A stretch of DNA of 64,000 bases from Labyrinthula sp. Ha (lineage: Eukaryota > Sar > Bigyra > Labyrinthulida > Labyrinthulaceae). The first letter of the stretch is position 1. Every line of letters begins with the position of its first letter. The notes beneath the pieces are model-generated. The model saw only the letters and a program-made list of their open reading frames with translations, did no database searches and had not been told where the DNA came from. The stretch spans positions 2,232,001 to 2,296,000 of the forward strand of contig JAALGZ010000001.1 in assembly GCA_015227615.1 (NCBI GenBank). The letters run 5' to 3'. This document shows positions 10,033-21,500 of the stretch, piece after piece. A program made the translations under genes and the position numbers.

Positions 10033-13000
10033 TTGCGGTAGATGGGAAATACCTTATTTTTCGCATACCTCTTGTGTTTCGCTTTCTGTAACATTAGAAT
10101 CTAAGCTTCTTCAGCTAGCTTAATTTGCATATTTCGTTATTAACATATTAAGAAAACAAGAAATATCGGGCCTTGGAACTTTTCGATGCTCACGATGGAC
10201 CTATCACCCTAGGATTCAAACAAAAGAAAAACACTAGATCTTTTTTCAAATCAGTAGGGCTATAAACTTTTTTTTTGGTTAAGTTGCAGATATCAAAACA
10301 TTAGTAACCCGCGATCAAGTCTCGCAAAATGATGTCAAGGAAAAATTTTTCATACAACTTGTCACTAGAAAACTCCTTGAAACATTCAACGTTCTTATCT
10401 TCTCTGCTCTCCTATATAGAGCACACTTTGACTTAAGTACTGGTCAAGTATAGATGTGTCAATTAGTGTTTGACTGTTGCAGGTTCCAAAACTTCTCAGT
10501 ATATTGGTACTAAAAATCAAGGTTGACAAGTTCCGGCTAGGCATTGTAACTGGAGAAAATTTTTTGGAAAATTGCAAATTGCTTCCATCCAGTTGCAGTG
10601 TTGAAGCAAAGTGTGAAAAAAAAATCTACTTTAATCTAGAAAGCCTTTCGAGTTCTAATGAAAATATTTAAGCAATAAATTTATCAGGAATGAAGATAAT
10701 TAGTCTAAATGCTGCCGAAATAACATTTCAAAGGGTGAAATTCAATTTCTATGTAATGTTGTTGCAGCCGACTTAACAGCATTTCTTCGGCATGAATAAT
10801 AACCTACGTCCCTGCATGTAAAGCTCTCTACTAATTTTCGTTCTTCAAAATCTGCAAAAGGTTTTGACCTTAAGTGCTTAAAATTTGCCCAGAAAATGGT
10901 CTTATCTTGTTTCTTCCCAATAATCTTTAGTTAAGAGAGAGACATTTCATGATCAGCATGAGTTCTTGTTGTCGATATCTTAGAAAATTATCTGTTTTAT
11001 TTCTCGATAATATTAAGCAAAGATTACATTGACATTTCACACAGCGCTAGAAAAAGACCCACAGATTAACATTTCTTCTCACCTGTACACGCAATCAAGA
11101 AAAATACCAGGATAAATTGCGAAATGAAAGTTCATGTTCAAGCTGAAAAAAAAAAGAGAATTTTAAAGCAAAGCAGCCTTTCATGGCGTACTGCAGGAGG
11201 AAATTCCTCTGACGCTGTCGGCCTCAAAGACCGTTTTTCCATGTGTTTGACATTGTCTAACTGCTTGAAACTAGGATTAAGCACCTGCTCTCCAGAACCT
11301 GTCTGAAAGCCAAATTCACTAACTGCCTTTCCTGTTCCATCCACTAAGTCTATTTTCGATGCCTAGATCTAGGAACCTAGGAGGGGAATACACCTAAATC
11401 TTATGTAAGAGAAGACTACATCAGTAATTATCTTTACTACAGTTCACTAAACTCTTAGCAGAAAAGATAAAAACTAAATCTGTTGCTCTAATTTACATTA
11501 CAGTTTAGCAACAGTTAATTGTAATCTCTTATGCTGCTGATATTTAATAGTTGTATACAAAGAGGAGTTGATTATTAAACTAATAGTTCCAAAATCCCAT
11601 TAATAACTTTCAGAAACAGTAGTACGCTCAAAAGAATAAATTCAAAGAGATATATTGTACTAAGACTTCAAATAAACTACGTGGCGAGAGACACCGGTAA
11701 CTGCCCCTACGGCGCACTAATTACTACAGATTTATCCAATTATAACAAAGCATTACAGGCAAGGGTCAAAGAACGATCAACTTGTACTACATGTTATGTA
11801 AAATTAGATTTTGACGACTGTTATTGCACTCCATTAGCAACTTTGAGTACTTGGAAAGTGCCAGCGACTACCCAGATCAACTTAAGGGAATGAAATTGAA
11901 TGCATGTCCAACTACGAAAGGCAATTTTATTTCTGCTACAGAGACGTGAGCCACACATGAAAAGCTTAAGTTAAAAGGGGTAAAGCAATGACTAATTAGT
12001 ATTGTGTGATAGTGGTGTTTAACAAACTCAAAAACTGGTTGCGTCCATACTATTGGCATGCATCAACATCCGAATAATATACCAAGTGCGATGATGGAGT
12101 TAAAAATAATATGTGCCCACGAGACAGATGTGATCAATGAACATAAGATTGCTGCTCCCGGTTATCCCACGGAGAAAACACCACCCACTTTCCCTGAGGC
12201 TAGAAATCGACGGTATCATCCTTTACTCTTAAATGTGTTTGGGGGATCTTTGTCAGCTATTGTCTAACTGATGAATAGCAGGTTACTTTAACTTAATCAG
12301 ACTCCTCTGTAGGAAAATAAGATTCAAGTCACTAACTCGTATAAAATTTAGTTTCTTTATTATGAAAAATTCTTTAAGCTTTTGATGTACTTTGAATTAT
12401 GCTCTTAACCAGCTAACCAATGTAACCTTAACTTACACGGTAGCTTAGTTTAACATTTTCATTGTTTTTAATAATTCAAGGTTTTGATTCCGTTTTGAAT
12501 ACTTATTTTACTCTTTTGTACTTTTGTCTCAAGCACATTGGTGACTTCCTTTAGAGCCATCCAAACCTGTTGTGTCTCATTCATTGAGTTATAGGAAAAT
12601 ACAACAAATACTTAGATATTTTTCTACCATTAATTGTAGACACTTTACATACTTCAATATCTACTTAAGTCATATATATTAAATATCAAATATTGACTGC
12701 ATGCTCGAGTAGACTCTCATAATTTTTTTTTGCATCACTCTAATGTACATAAGGCCAAGGAACATTTCTAAGTGATGCAACAGCAGAACGTATTACTGTA
12801 AGTTAATCGAAGAGACATCTAAAATTCTTTCTACTTCCTGGCCATTTTATAAAATGTTAGAGAGATTACATACAGATAAATAATTTACACTAAGACTTTC
12901 TTTCCTTTAAACAAAATATTTAGCTGTTCCTAGTAACTTGTTGCAAATACTCCCTTAATTACTTGATAATCATGGTTTAACTCAAAGAATTTAATTGGCG

Positions 13001-14914
13001 TTTAATTTGCAACGTCAATGACAGCGAAGTGCTTTATTACTGCAAATTGTTCAAGTATGAATAAAAAATCAGTAGGGGCAAATTTTTTGAACTGCAAGAC
13101 ACGTTTCCCCCAATGGAGAATCCGTCACTTAGAGCAACCTTCAGAGTATTGAGAGCATCCAGATTCAGATTTCGTACCCAGAGTAACGTCAATGTCTGTC
13201 AAATCTCAACGAATTAAAGTACTCAAACAAACAGTATAGTTGTTAATAACAAAACCTACCTTGTATCTAAGTTTCTCCTGTTTATTACATAGCTTGTGAT
13301 GGGTAGCCTAATTTACTCATATGACTACTCAAATACGTGAAGTAGATATTATATGCTTTCGTACCAACAAACATATGGTGAAACATGAATACTCCAAAAA
13401 ACCACATAATAGTGTGGAAGATGTACTAATTTATTTCAAAAATTACTATCCGTAGCATAGTTCCTAAAGGGTATGTAGAGTTATAATATAAGATTCGAGC
13501 AACTCAAAAATATATCTACTTAAAGTTGAGTCACGTTGAACCTTACATTCTATGGTCGAATAGAAATAAAGCTTGTTTCCTTTGCAATATTTTTATGTAC
13601 CCTTCAATAACCCATCATATGAGGTTCAACTACATTCCCTAGACATTATTGGTGCAACCTATGGCAATAATTTCGCCAGTGTAAACCGTTTAAACTAATA
13701 GATTCTTTCTCAAATATTTCACTAAGCTTTCAAGTACCCTTGCCTTCCATTTATATGGCTAGTTATTTCCAAGAATATTCAAAACTTATATTTTTTTCTG
13801 TAAGGAGCTATAGCTATGTTTTAAGCCATCTTTATTTGCTTTTAAAATTCTAGTTTCTTTGGTTATGTTCTGTTTGTTTGACGTAGGTTTCTGTTCATGG
13901 CTCACCAGAATCTATGTACTTGCTTAAATAAAATTGATGCTGCCTTCTTACCGTAAGTAGTTTTGTGTTTGGCATCACGTTGATTGTTTCTGGTTTTGTA
14001 TTCCTGTTGCTATCTTTGTTCACGTAGTAATCCAATTTATCAAAAATAGGACAACCTCAATAATGTGCACTTAAGAATCTTCGAATATTCAATTCCAAGG
14101 CACAATATAAACTAAAGGACGAAACCTCGAATAGATTCTTAAGAAAAGCTTATTCATTTTTTTCGAATTTCTTTGATTTAGATATTTTCATGTGGCTCCC
14201 CATGGGACCTCAATCTACTTGTATAAGTGACACCAAGAACATAATTTGCTGTAACCTAAGGTGCTGAAATTTGTGCATATTTTCCATAAATTAAATAAAG
14301 GCTATATTAGGTTAAAAAAAAACTAAAGGCACTCATCTGTTGGATTATATGAAATATATCAAGATCTATTTGATAGATGTGTTATTTCTGATTAGTAACA
14401 AGAAAACCGAATTCTGACTTTTATCAAATGAATCTGATTTAATTCTGATATTCATTTGGTTCACAATAATCATTATTGTAGCTCTGGAATAATCCTTATC
14501 TATCAATGAAAAAACATAACTAAAAAAAATATTGTTGAGTTATTAATAAATCAGTTCTAATCCCTACCAGCGTTTATTCACACGGATTTAGGAATAGTTG
14601 TAGTGGTTCTAGTGATCTATATAGCATTAGCAAAAACATTCTTGTGGATAGATGTTTTATCAAATCCTTTAGCTGTTACTTAATTACTCGCTACTCTCTC
14701 TGTTTATACACATATTATATAGAACTTCTATTTTTAGGTTAGATTCCTTTGTGAAGTTGTGTCCACCAGTCTATTTATAGGACACCGAATTTGATAGGTG
14801 AAAAGAATGCTTTGACGTATTTTCACGCTAAATATACTAAGATATTTTCTTATAAGTTTTTTTTCTTACTCTATTAACATTTCGGGGTTTCACCATCAGA
14901 TAGTTTTCTTTAGT
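10033..14914. other. gene desert, 4.9 kb
   Basis: AT-rich sequence with no gene I can support. Two patches are less AT-rich and keep short open frames: 11138-11365 (minus, about 70 codons, no ATG at its start) and 11681-11893 (plus, GTG at its start, four Cys in two close pairs). Both could be worn fragments of genes or mobile elements. The rest shows oligo-A/T runs and no repeat array that I could see. Confidence 0.5.
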
Positions 14915-16327
14915 ATGTTGGGCACCCCAAGCGCGAAGCCAACATATCACTTCAGTGTTGCATTACTGTATTCATTGCAGCAAAAAATTGCAATGGATGA
15001 TAAAGAGAGACCAAAGAAACGTCAGCGAGAGGCAGGTGTCGACAACAGTAAAATAAAAAAAGAAAAGTGCTTGTTGAAAATAAACAAATTTTCAATAAAC
15101 TCTGGATTTGACCCAAAAGAACCTATCATAGTGTCCTGGGCTGGTATAACACGCTCAACTATAACCTCAGATTTTCACGTAGCAAAACATCCAGAGCATG
15201 AAACATATTTCCAAGTTTCACAAACAGTAAATCAAAATATATCAAACAAAGGATCAAACTTTTCTCGGAAAACAGATATATCAAAATTCAAACAATATAA
15301 ATATCTACTCTTAGAGGTTGATGAAAATGAAAAAGCAAATCTAAAGAACTCTTTTACTGAGAACCAATATGCTATTACTCTTAATAAAGTATTAGTTTCT
15401 GAATCTTCTGATGAGAACCAAGAAAATACTTCAATATTGAATAGGAGTACCGCAAAATTAGTCGAGAATTTCGGAAATAGCAAGTTGAAGAGAATTTACA
15501 GTAAGCGAATAACAAATCAAATCCAGGTTGATGAAGTGGATAAAGTTCCTCAATTGGAAAATATTTATGATGATGCCGAAGAGCAGAAAATAAAAATTGA
15601 AGATCAAAAAGTAGTGAGCAAAAAATATTTCCTACCTTGGTTGAATGAGAAAGCGAAAACCCCCAAAGGAATTTTTCCTTTTCAAAGAATTGTTACAGAC
15701 CAGATGAAATCTATGGTAGTTTCAAAATTTCTAGAAATACAAGAACTTGTTGCTCACCTGAAAGTCTCCAGATTTATTGCTTCTTTTGGAGGAAAAGATA
15801 AAGTTTCAAGATTTATTTTCTTGATGACAGAATCATATATGACAAAGACAGATTCAGATGCATCTTTTGCTCATGGAAAAGTTAGAGACTATTTCATATA
15901 TCAGACTCTGTTTTTTAATTTTGGGCTTAAGTTTTGGACTTTGATTAATGATAGTTTGAGTTTAGATCAATTAGTTACAGGTGAGTTTGTGCTGCTGAGC
16001 AAGAGATATTCTATACCTGTTGATGTCCTTCAATATTTCTTTGAGGTATATTTTGAAGCTTTGGATGAAGTTGGGGCTTCTGAGTTTGCTCAAAGGAAGA
16101 GAATCACTTTACAAACACCTCAAAAAGTTCGTCTTATTTTCTTTACCCTTGTTTTAGCTCTTCATTTATCTAAATTTGCACTGGAAAAGGATGAAATAGC
16201 AGCTCTTTCAATAGACTTAAACCTGGAAGAGGAAAAAATAAGATCCTACTTTCGAGAACTTGGTTGTATTGGAAAAGAGAAGATGACTCTGGTGGTACCT
16301 TTTAAAGTTCGAAGTGGTTTTCGTTAG
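14915..16327 (+). CDS. RNA polymerase I subunit A49 (RPA49/PAF53)
   Basis: The 470-residue product resembles the A49 family. Residues 50-170 fit the N-terminal dimerisation module that pairs with A34.5/CAST. The C-terminal half fits the tandem winged-helix domain; the best match is the end, QKVRLIFFTLVLALHLSKF, then ALSIDLNLEEEKIRSYFRELGC and VVPFKV. A49 stabilises the RNA polymerase I initiation and elongation complex in the nucleolus and binds upstream DNA. An in-frame ATG at 14993 is an alternative start; the 26 residues before it have no counterpart in the family and it may be the real one. It is followed 80 bp on by the actin-related gene on the same strand. No intron is needed. Confidence 0.8.
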   Translation: MLGTPSAKPTYHFSVALLYSLQQKIAMDDKERPKKRQREAGVDNSKIKKEKCLLKINKFSINSGFDPKEPIIVSWAGITRSTITSDFHVAKHPEHETYFQVSQTVNQNISNKGSNFSRKTDISKFKQYKYLLLEVDENEKANLKNSFTENQYAITLNKVLVSESSDENQENTSILNRSTAKLVENFGNSKLKRIYSKRITNQIQVDEVDKVPQLENIYDDAEEQKIKIEDQKVVSKKYFLPWLNEKAKTPKGIFPFQRIVTDQMKSMVVSKFLEIQELVAHLKVSRFIASFGGKDKVSRFIFLMTESYMTKTDSDASFAHGKVRDYFIYQTLFFNFGLKFWTLINDSLSLDQLVTGEFVLLSKRYSIPVDVLQYFFEVYFEALDEVGASEFAQRKRITLQTPQKVRLIFFTLVLALHLSKFALEKDEIAALSIDLNLEEEKIRSYFRELGCIGKEKMTLVVPFKVRSGFR

Positions 16328-16407
16328 TATTTTCAAACCTAAATCTTAAGATAAAAGAACAAAATGTTTATTCCCATGGCTAAAACGCCTGTTCCCGGCA
16401 AAAGGAA

Positions 16408-17511
16408 ATGAAAATATATAGAAAAGAAAAACAAATATCAAGAGATGTTGTGATTTTCGAAGTTGGATCGTACTATAGTAGATTCGGTTTATCTACAAAA
16501 GAATTTCCAGAATATCAACAAAGAGCGATCGTTGGAAAGCTAAAAACGCTAGAATTTCTTCGAAAATTGCTTGGAGACAGATTGTACGTGGGTGAAGAGG
16601 CGCTCAATAGACGGGGTGTTTTGACAATGAAGTCTCCGCTTTCTGCTGGGATACTGACGAACTGGGAAACTATGTTTGATATTTGGCATCACTCTTTCTT
16701 CAATGTACTCAAAGTTGATCCCAAGGAGGTTGGATTGTTATTGATTCAAAAGCCACTTTCACCGAAACTCACAAATTTTCGCGTGAAAAAAGTGCTGCGT
16801 GAAAAAATTGGTTTTCAGGATGTTATTCTGACTGATTCCTGTACTCTTGCTCTTGCTGGTCACGGTATTGATTCAGGGGTTGTGCTTGATGTCGGAGAAC
16901 AAGTCTCTGCTGCTTTTCCAATGTACAAAGGGTTCTTAATTTATACTGCTATCTCTTCAACAAATTTTGGCGGTGCTGATTTGTCACATATCCTACTGAA
17001 TATATTAAATGAAGAAGGAATTCGTTTATGGCGAATTGATGAGACAGTACAAGATATTAAAGAGAATTTGTGCGAAGTCTTATATGACTTTGATTTCAAC
17101 ATTAGTGTTGACGATTTTCCCGGCATCAACTATGAGTTTCCAGATGGACGACAAGTGCTTATACGTAGGGCTTTGTTTGAGCCTGGAGAGGTTCTTTTCA
17201 ATCCCGAAGTGTGGTCCACCTCAAAAACCTCGGTCTGTGATCTGCTATATTTAGCTATAAACAGATCTGGAACATTAGTTCAAGACACAATACGAAAAAA
17301 TATAGTCACAACAGGAGATTCGTTACGAATGAGAGGGTTTCACAGCCGTTTGGAGAAGGAATTGGGGATGAAGTTTTCCTCATCACAAGAATTTAAGGTC
17401 CATGCTGATGGAGTAGATACTAACTGTGTTTGGAAAGGTGCTGCTGCATTTTCTAGCTCAACCGCCTTTGCAAGTACTTCTCTTTCTCAAGAATATATCG
17501 CAGACACTTGA
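16408..17511 (+). CDS. divergent actin-related protein
   Basis: The 367-residue product has actin-fold length and signals: an N-terminal strand DVVIFEVGSYYSRFGLS in place of the phosphate-1 loop, ILTNWETMFDIWHHSFFNVL as in the actin 'ITNWDDMEKIWHHTF' region, LTDSCTLALAGHG, GVVLDVGEQVSAAFPMYKG as the phosphate-2 loop, and TNFGGADLSHIL. The C-terminal third is short and poorly matched, and several ATP-contact residues are replaced. It is therefore an Arp and not a conventional actin. Arp10/11-like dynactin or chromatin Arps are options; I cannot choose. It lies between RPA49 and the lectin gene, all on the plus strand with 80-85 bp gaps, which looks like simple packing. Confidence 0.75.
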   Translation: MKIYRKEKQISRDVVIFEVGSYYSRFGLSTKEFPEYQQRAIVGKLKTLEFLRKLLGDRLYVGEEALNRRGVLTMKSPLSAGILTNWETMFDIWHHSFFNVLKVDPKEVGLLLIQKPLSPKLTNFRVKKVLREKIGFQDVILTDSCTLALAGHGIDSGVVLDVGEQVSAAFPMYKGFLIYTAISSTNFGGADLSHILLNILNEEGIRLWRIDETVQDIKENLCEVLYDFDFNISVDDFPGINYEFPDGRQVLIRRALFEPGEVLFNPEVWSTSKTSVCDLLYLAINRSGTLVQDTIRKNIVTTGDSLRMRGFHSRLEKELGMKFSSSQEFKVHADGVDTNCVWKGAAAFSSSTAFASTSLSQEYIADT

Positions 17512-17595
17512 AAATAAAACTGAAAAAGATTGTGAGAAATATGAACACATTAAGCTGTGTTTAATTTTATTGACGGTTAAATTAGTTGTTAATCC

Positions 17596-18503
17596 ATGAA
17601 ACCAGAGCTGTTTATATGGATACATACGCTCCTTATCTTTTGCATTCTTACACAGTCGCAGAAGTTTTCTTCAAGCTTTACGTCACTAGGTACTACGCCT
17701 TGTGGACTGGATCATAACTTCTACTTTGAGTATTTCTACTCTCCTTCTGGAACGATATTTTCAGTTGCTCTTATATCATGTGAATCACTTGGGATGTCAC
17801 TTGCAAGTATAAGAACCTCTCAGGAGCATACTTACGTCGGAGACTTTGTTAATGGCCTAAACCAAACTCTTGTAAAAAATTTCTGGATTGGAGTACTCAT
17901 GGATCCTTCTCTTCCTGGAGCAGAAGCGTCAAGCTTTTTTTACTTGGATGGATTCTCCGATACGTCTTTTTTTGAAGTCAAGGGAAGTTACCCCTGGAAT
18001 GCAGCCCAACCAAACTTCATAAACCAAAATCAGTATTGCGTTAGGTAGATTCGTTCTTTCAATGATGTATTAGATCTGAAGTTAGTAATAGCTATTTGTG
18101 GGGAGATGTGAGCTGTGATTCTCTCTCAGATTTCATTTGCCGAGCAACATGTCCTACACTAGAGCCTACTGCAAAACCTTCAGAAAAACCTACATTTTCT
18201 CCCTCCACATCACCATCTAATCTTACCGAAGTGCCTACCCTAACTCCCTCGGACGAGCCAAGTTCAGCACCAGCTCTTAATCCAACCGTGACCCCAGTTA
18301 TCAGCCCACTTGACGTACCTAGGTCAGATCAGAGTAATTCTCCTACATCAGTGAACGATCTCAATGAGACACTGGGCGAGGGAGATTCGACGTCACCAGA
18401 TATACCTACTAGTGATAAGATTCCTACAGGTACAGTGCTTGGTTTTATTCTACCTTCCATGTTGTTTGTTGCAGTCTTCCTAACTGTTTTGCTCCTACGG
18501 TAG
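17596..18503 (+). CDS. membrane-anchored C-type lectin-like protein with PT-rich stalk
   Basis: Exons 17596-18044 and 18074-18503, split by a 29-nt GTA...TAG intron, encode 292 residues. Residues 1-21 are a signal peptide. A C-type lectin fold follows (about 37-170): ALISCESLGMSLASIRTSQE, FWIGV, PWNAAQPN, QYCVR, and after the intron LWGDVSCDSLSDFICR. The WGDVSCD...C ending is typical of the fold. The usual calcium motif EPN/QPD is replaced by QPN, so sugar binding is uncertain. A Pro/Thr/Ser stalk with repeating PT and PS steps fits an O-glycosylated spacer of the kind common in stramenopile surface proteins. A hydrophobic C-terminal helix (VLGFILPSMLFVAVFLTVLLL) anchors it, with almost no cytoplasmic tail. 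It is probably a surface adhesion or recognition protein. It converges on the REJ receptor gene with a 39-bp gap. Confidence 0.85.
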
Positions 18504-18542
18504 AAAACAAGAGCAACTACTTAAATTTAATGCAAAGATATC

Positions 18543-21500
18543 TTACGCTAGAGTTTCCAATAAGTCTATAAAAAGTTCGTAAGCTCGACCATGGGAGTTT
18601 TCTGTTTGCTTTTTTTCTCTTAAACCTTCCGAGTATATATTCCATGATATGGTTGGATCAGGTTGAAACTGAGGAGGTGACGTGTAGCATAAGATTCTTG
18701 GAATTAGTCTGGTCTTAATTATGTAAAATGAAGGTTCAGTAAAAGCGTATGATATAAATATTCCAAGAGCAGAGGAATACGCCCACTCCCGTAGAAGGCC
18801 AGCTTCAGTTTCGTCTGCATTAATCACACCATCGTTCAGCAAGTAAACCCTACGAGTCGCAACCCATTTACAGGTATACCACACTGAGCTACCAATAACA
18901 ATTGAAATTAGGCAATACCCAATGTACATTACAAGACATCCAAAGACTGGCTCTGGGCACTGTATTCTATTGTTCAACGTACTATTTCTTAGAGACAGAA
19001 AGTATTGGCGAGGAGAGTACAGACCTAAGAAAGTAACTTGTCTCTGCCAACGTACAGAATAAAGATCACGAATTATGACGTTTCCATTATTGACGCTAGG
19101 ATTTTTCCAATGGTTACGGCATTCTGCTGACAAGCTTCTTACTTCTTTTTCACAACGCCGAAGATTATTTCGTAACCTCTTCAAGTTTGCAATGTACCTC
19201 ACTTTTGTCAGGGCTGAGAGAAACTGCTTCCGTCTATTTAGCGTGCTGACCTTGTTTCTTGAAATAATTACTTGAAAGACCTTTTCTAAGAATTCCAAAT
19301 CCACGGTTTCTAACTTTCCATCTGCCCCACAAACTCTATACATCATACGAGTAAGAACAGCGGATATGTCATGCGGGGATCCATACTGAACCCTTGAATG
19401 AAAAAATATAAGGTATACGACAGTTTTAGAAAAAACTAGACTAAAACCTATGCAAAATACAGAGACTCCAATTATGAACATGGGATTTACTGCATCTTCA
19501 AAGCACTTAAGCCGAAACAAAAACGCTGCAATAAAAAGGTTTGAGTAGACTGTTGACCCGCAAATAAGAAGCCTTTGACAACGGGGAAGAAAGGGGTTAT
19601 AATAGAAACAGCCTAAGAGTGAATGATTGATTCTTATCTGGCGCAAAAGATTTCCACACATTATCTTATCTTGTGAACGAGACTTTGTTTCGAACAGAAC
19701 AGACTTGGTAGCAGGTGCTAAATTTGCTGATTTACTCATAATAGCAAAAAGCGCAACTCGATGTTGCACTGAGTAAGTCACCCTATGCATCCGGATGAAG
19801 AATATACTAGCTGTTGCGTATTTATGACTGTCATTAAGATCTATATGATAGAACACAACTGCAGTGACTAAGAACGTCAAAAAGCTCAAAGGAAAAAACA
19901 CCCCAACAATAATTTTAGCTTCAAGCGAAAGGCTACCTTCAGGAATATTTTCACGTACAGATACAACATCATTAGTGAACTCTACCCAAACACTTACATC
20001 AGCAGGCTGACTACACTCGCAGCGTACGGTGTTGGGTTCAGAAACTGTTTTGGGTTTACAAACCTCATTCGTCAATGAAGGCATATGGTTAAGTGCAGTC
20101 AGTGGTGGAGAACATAATATAGTCTGTTTGAACTGTACCGCCACTCCACATATATTTGAGTTGCTGCAGCTGTGAAAAATGAGTTCTGAAACTGTGTCTT
20201 CTCTTGGAGTCTCAACATAAAAATCTGTTGTCAACCTATAGTGTAACATATCTTTCTTAGTCTCACTTTTCATTTCATAAAGAGACAAACCAAATATCCC
20301 AATTAAAGACACTTGATTTCGTTCTTTAAACTGATGGGCAGTTTCGCATTGCAATTCGGAGGTATTCTGTTCTATACGCGCAGTGGTATGGGTTTGTTCA
20401 AAGGTACTGAAGGATATTACGTTTTCAAAAACTACAGAAGCGTTTTTTCCCAATTGAGACCCTTGTACAGCGTTTGGTGAACATAGTATGCCAAGACGGT
20501 ACTTTCCAGTAACCAATCTATCGTACCGGCAGAACTCATTTCCCGCCGCTGTGACAATAAAATGCTGAAGATCTGATTCTTCTACGCGAGATTTCCATGT
20601 CCCCTCCAATTGCGCACCAAGTGAACGCGCGGCAATAATAGAAAAGCTGACGATAAATCCATTATAGGTAGAGGAATCAAAATGTATTCCCACTTGTCTT
20701 CGTTTTCGGTTTCCAGGCCATTTATTCAATGACGAGATGCTAGAGATGCTTGAAAAGATATTGTTACTAGTCGGCGTTTGAAATTCACTTTCGATAGTTT
20801 TCCGCTCAGAAGAGGTGTTCCATAATTGAAATATGGCTTCCAAGGCCCTAGAAGCGTTGTACAGTACATCTTGGACCTTAGATTCATTTACAACCTTTGA
20901 CGGAACTCTCTTGAGTTGTAGAGTAAGCACCCCGGATAACATCTCTACCTTTCGAATGCTGTTTTGAAAGTTAGATGAAAGAAATATAGCCAAAGCTAAC
21001 GATGAAGATTCAACTTCGATCAAACTGTTTTCACGTAACTGTATAGACTGTAACATTGCAGCAGCGTGAGAAATTATCTTCTCCGACTTTCCCAGGCTCA
21101 TGTGCTCCTCGTAGAGTAAATATACGTTGGATAAGGTTAGTGGGGGAGCATTTTGTCTTCGAAACTTTAAATGGCGAACGTTATGTCCACGGAAAGCGTG
21201 CTCTACTGTTACATATATAACCTTGGATGTAGCATTTCTCTCATCACGACACCTTACTCCAAGTTGAAGCTCGCTTCTGGTAGCATCAAAGTCTGGCAGA
21301 TATACGTGGGCAAAACTATTGGTTGAGAAGTCGTTCAACACAATAGTTTGGTTCGTTTGCAATGCCCCAGAGTTTGACAGAGGGATCAACTTGTATTCAA
21401 AGCTATATTGAAAAACCGAATGACCTTCAGGATCAATCCAACCAAAAGTGGAAACCAGATACTCGCTCATAGTAGCATCTCCATTTGATATCACTCTGTC

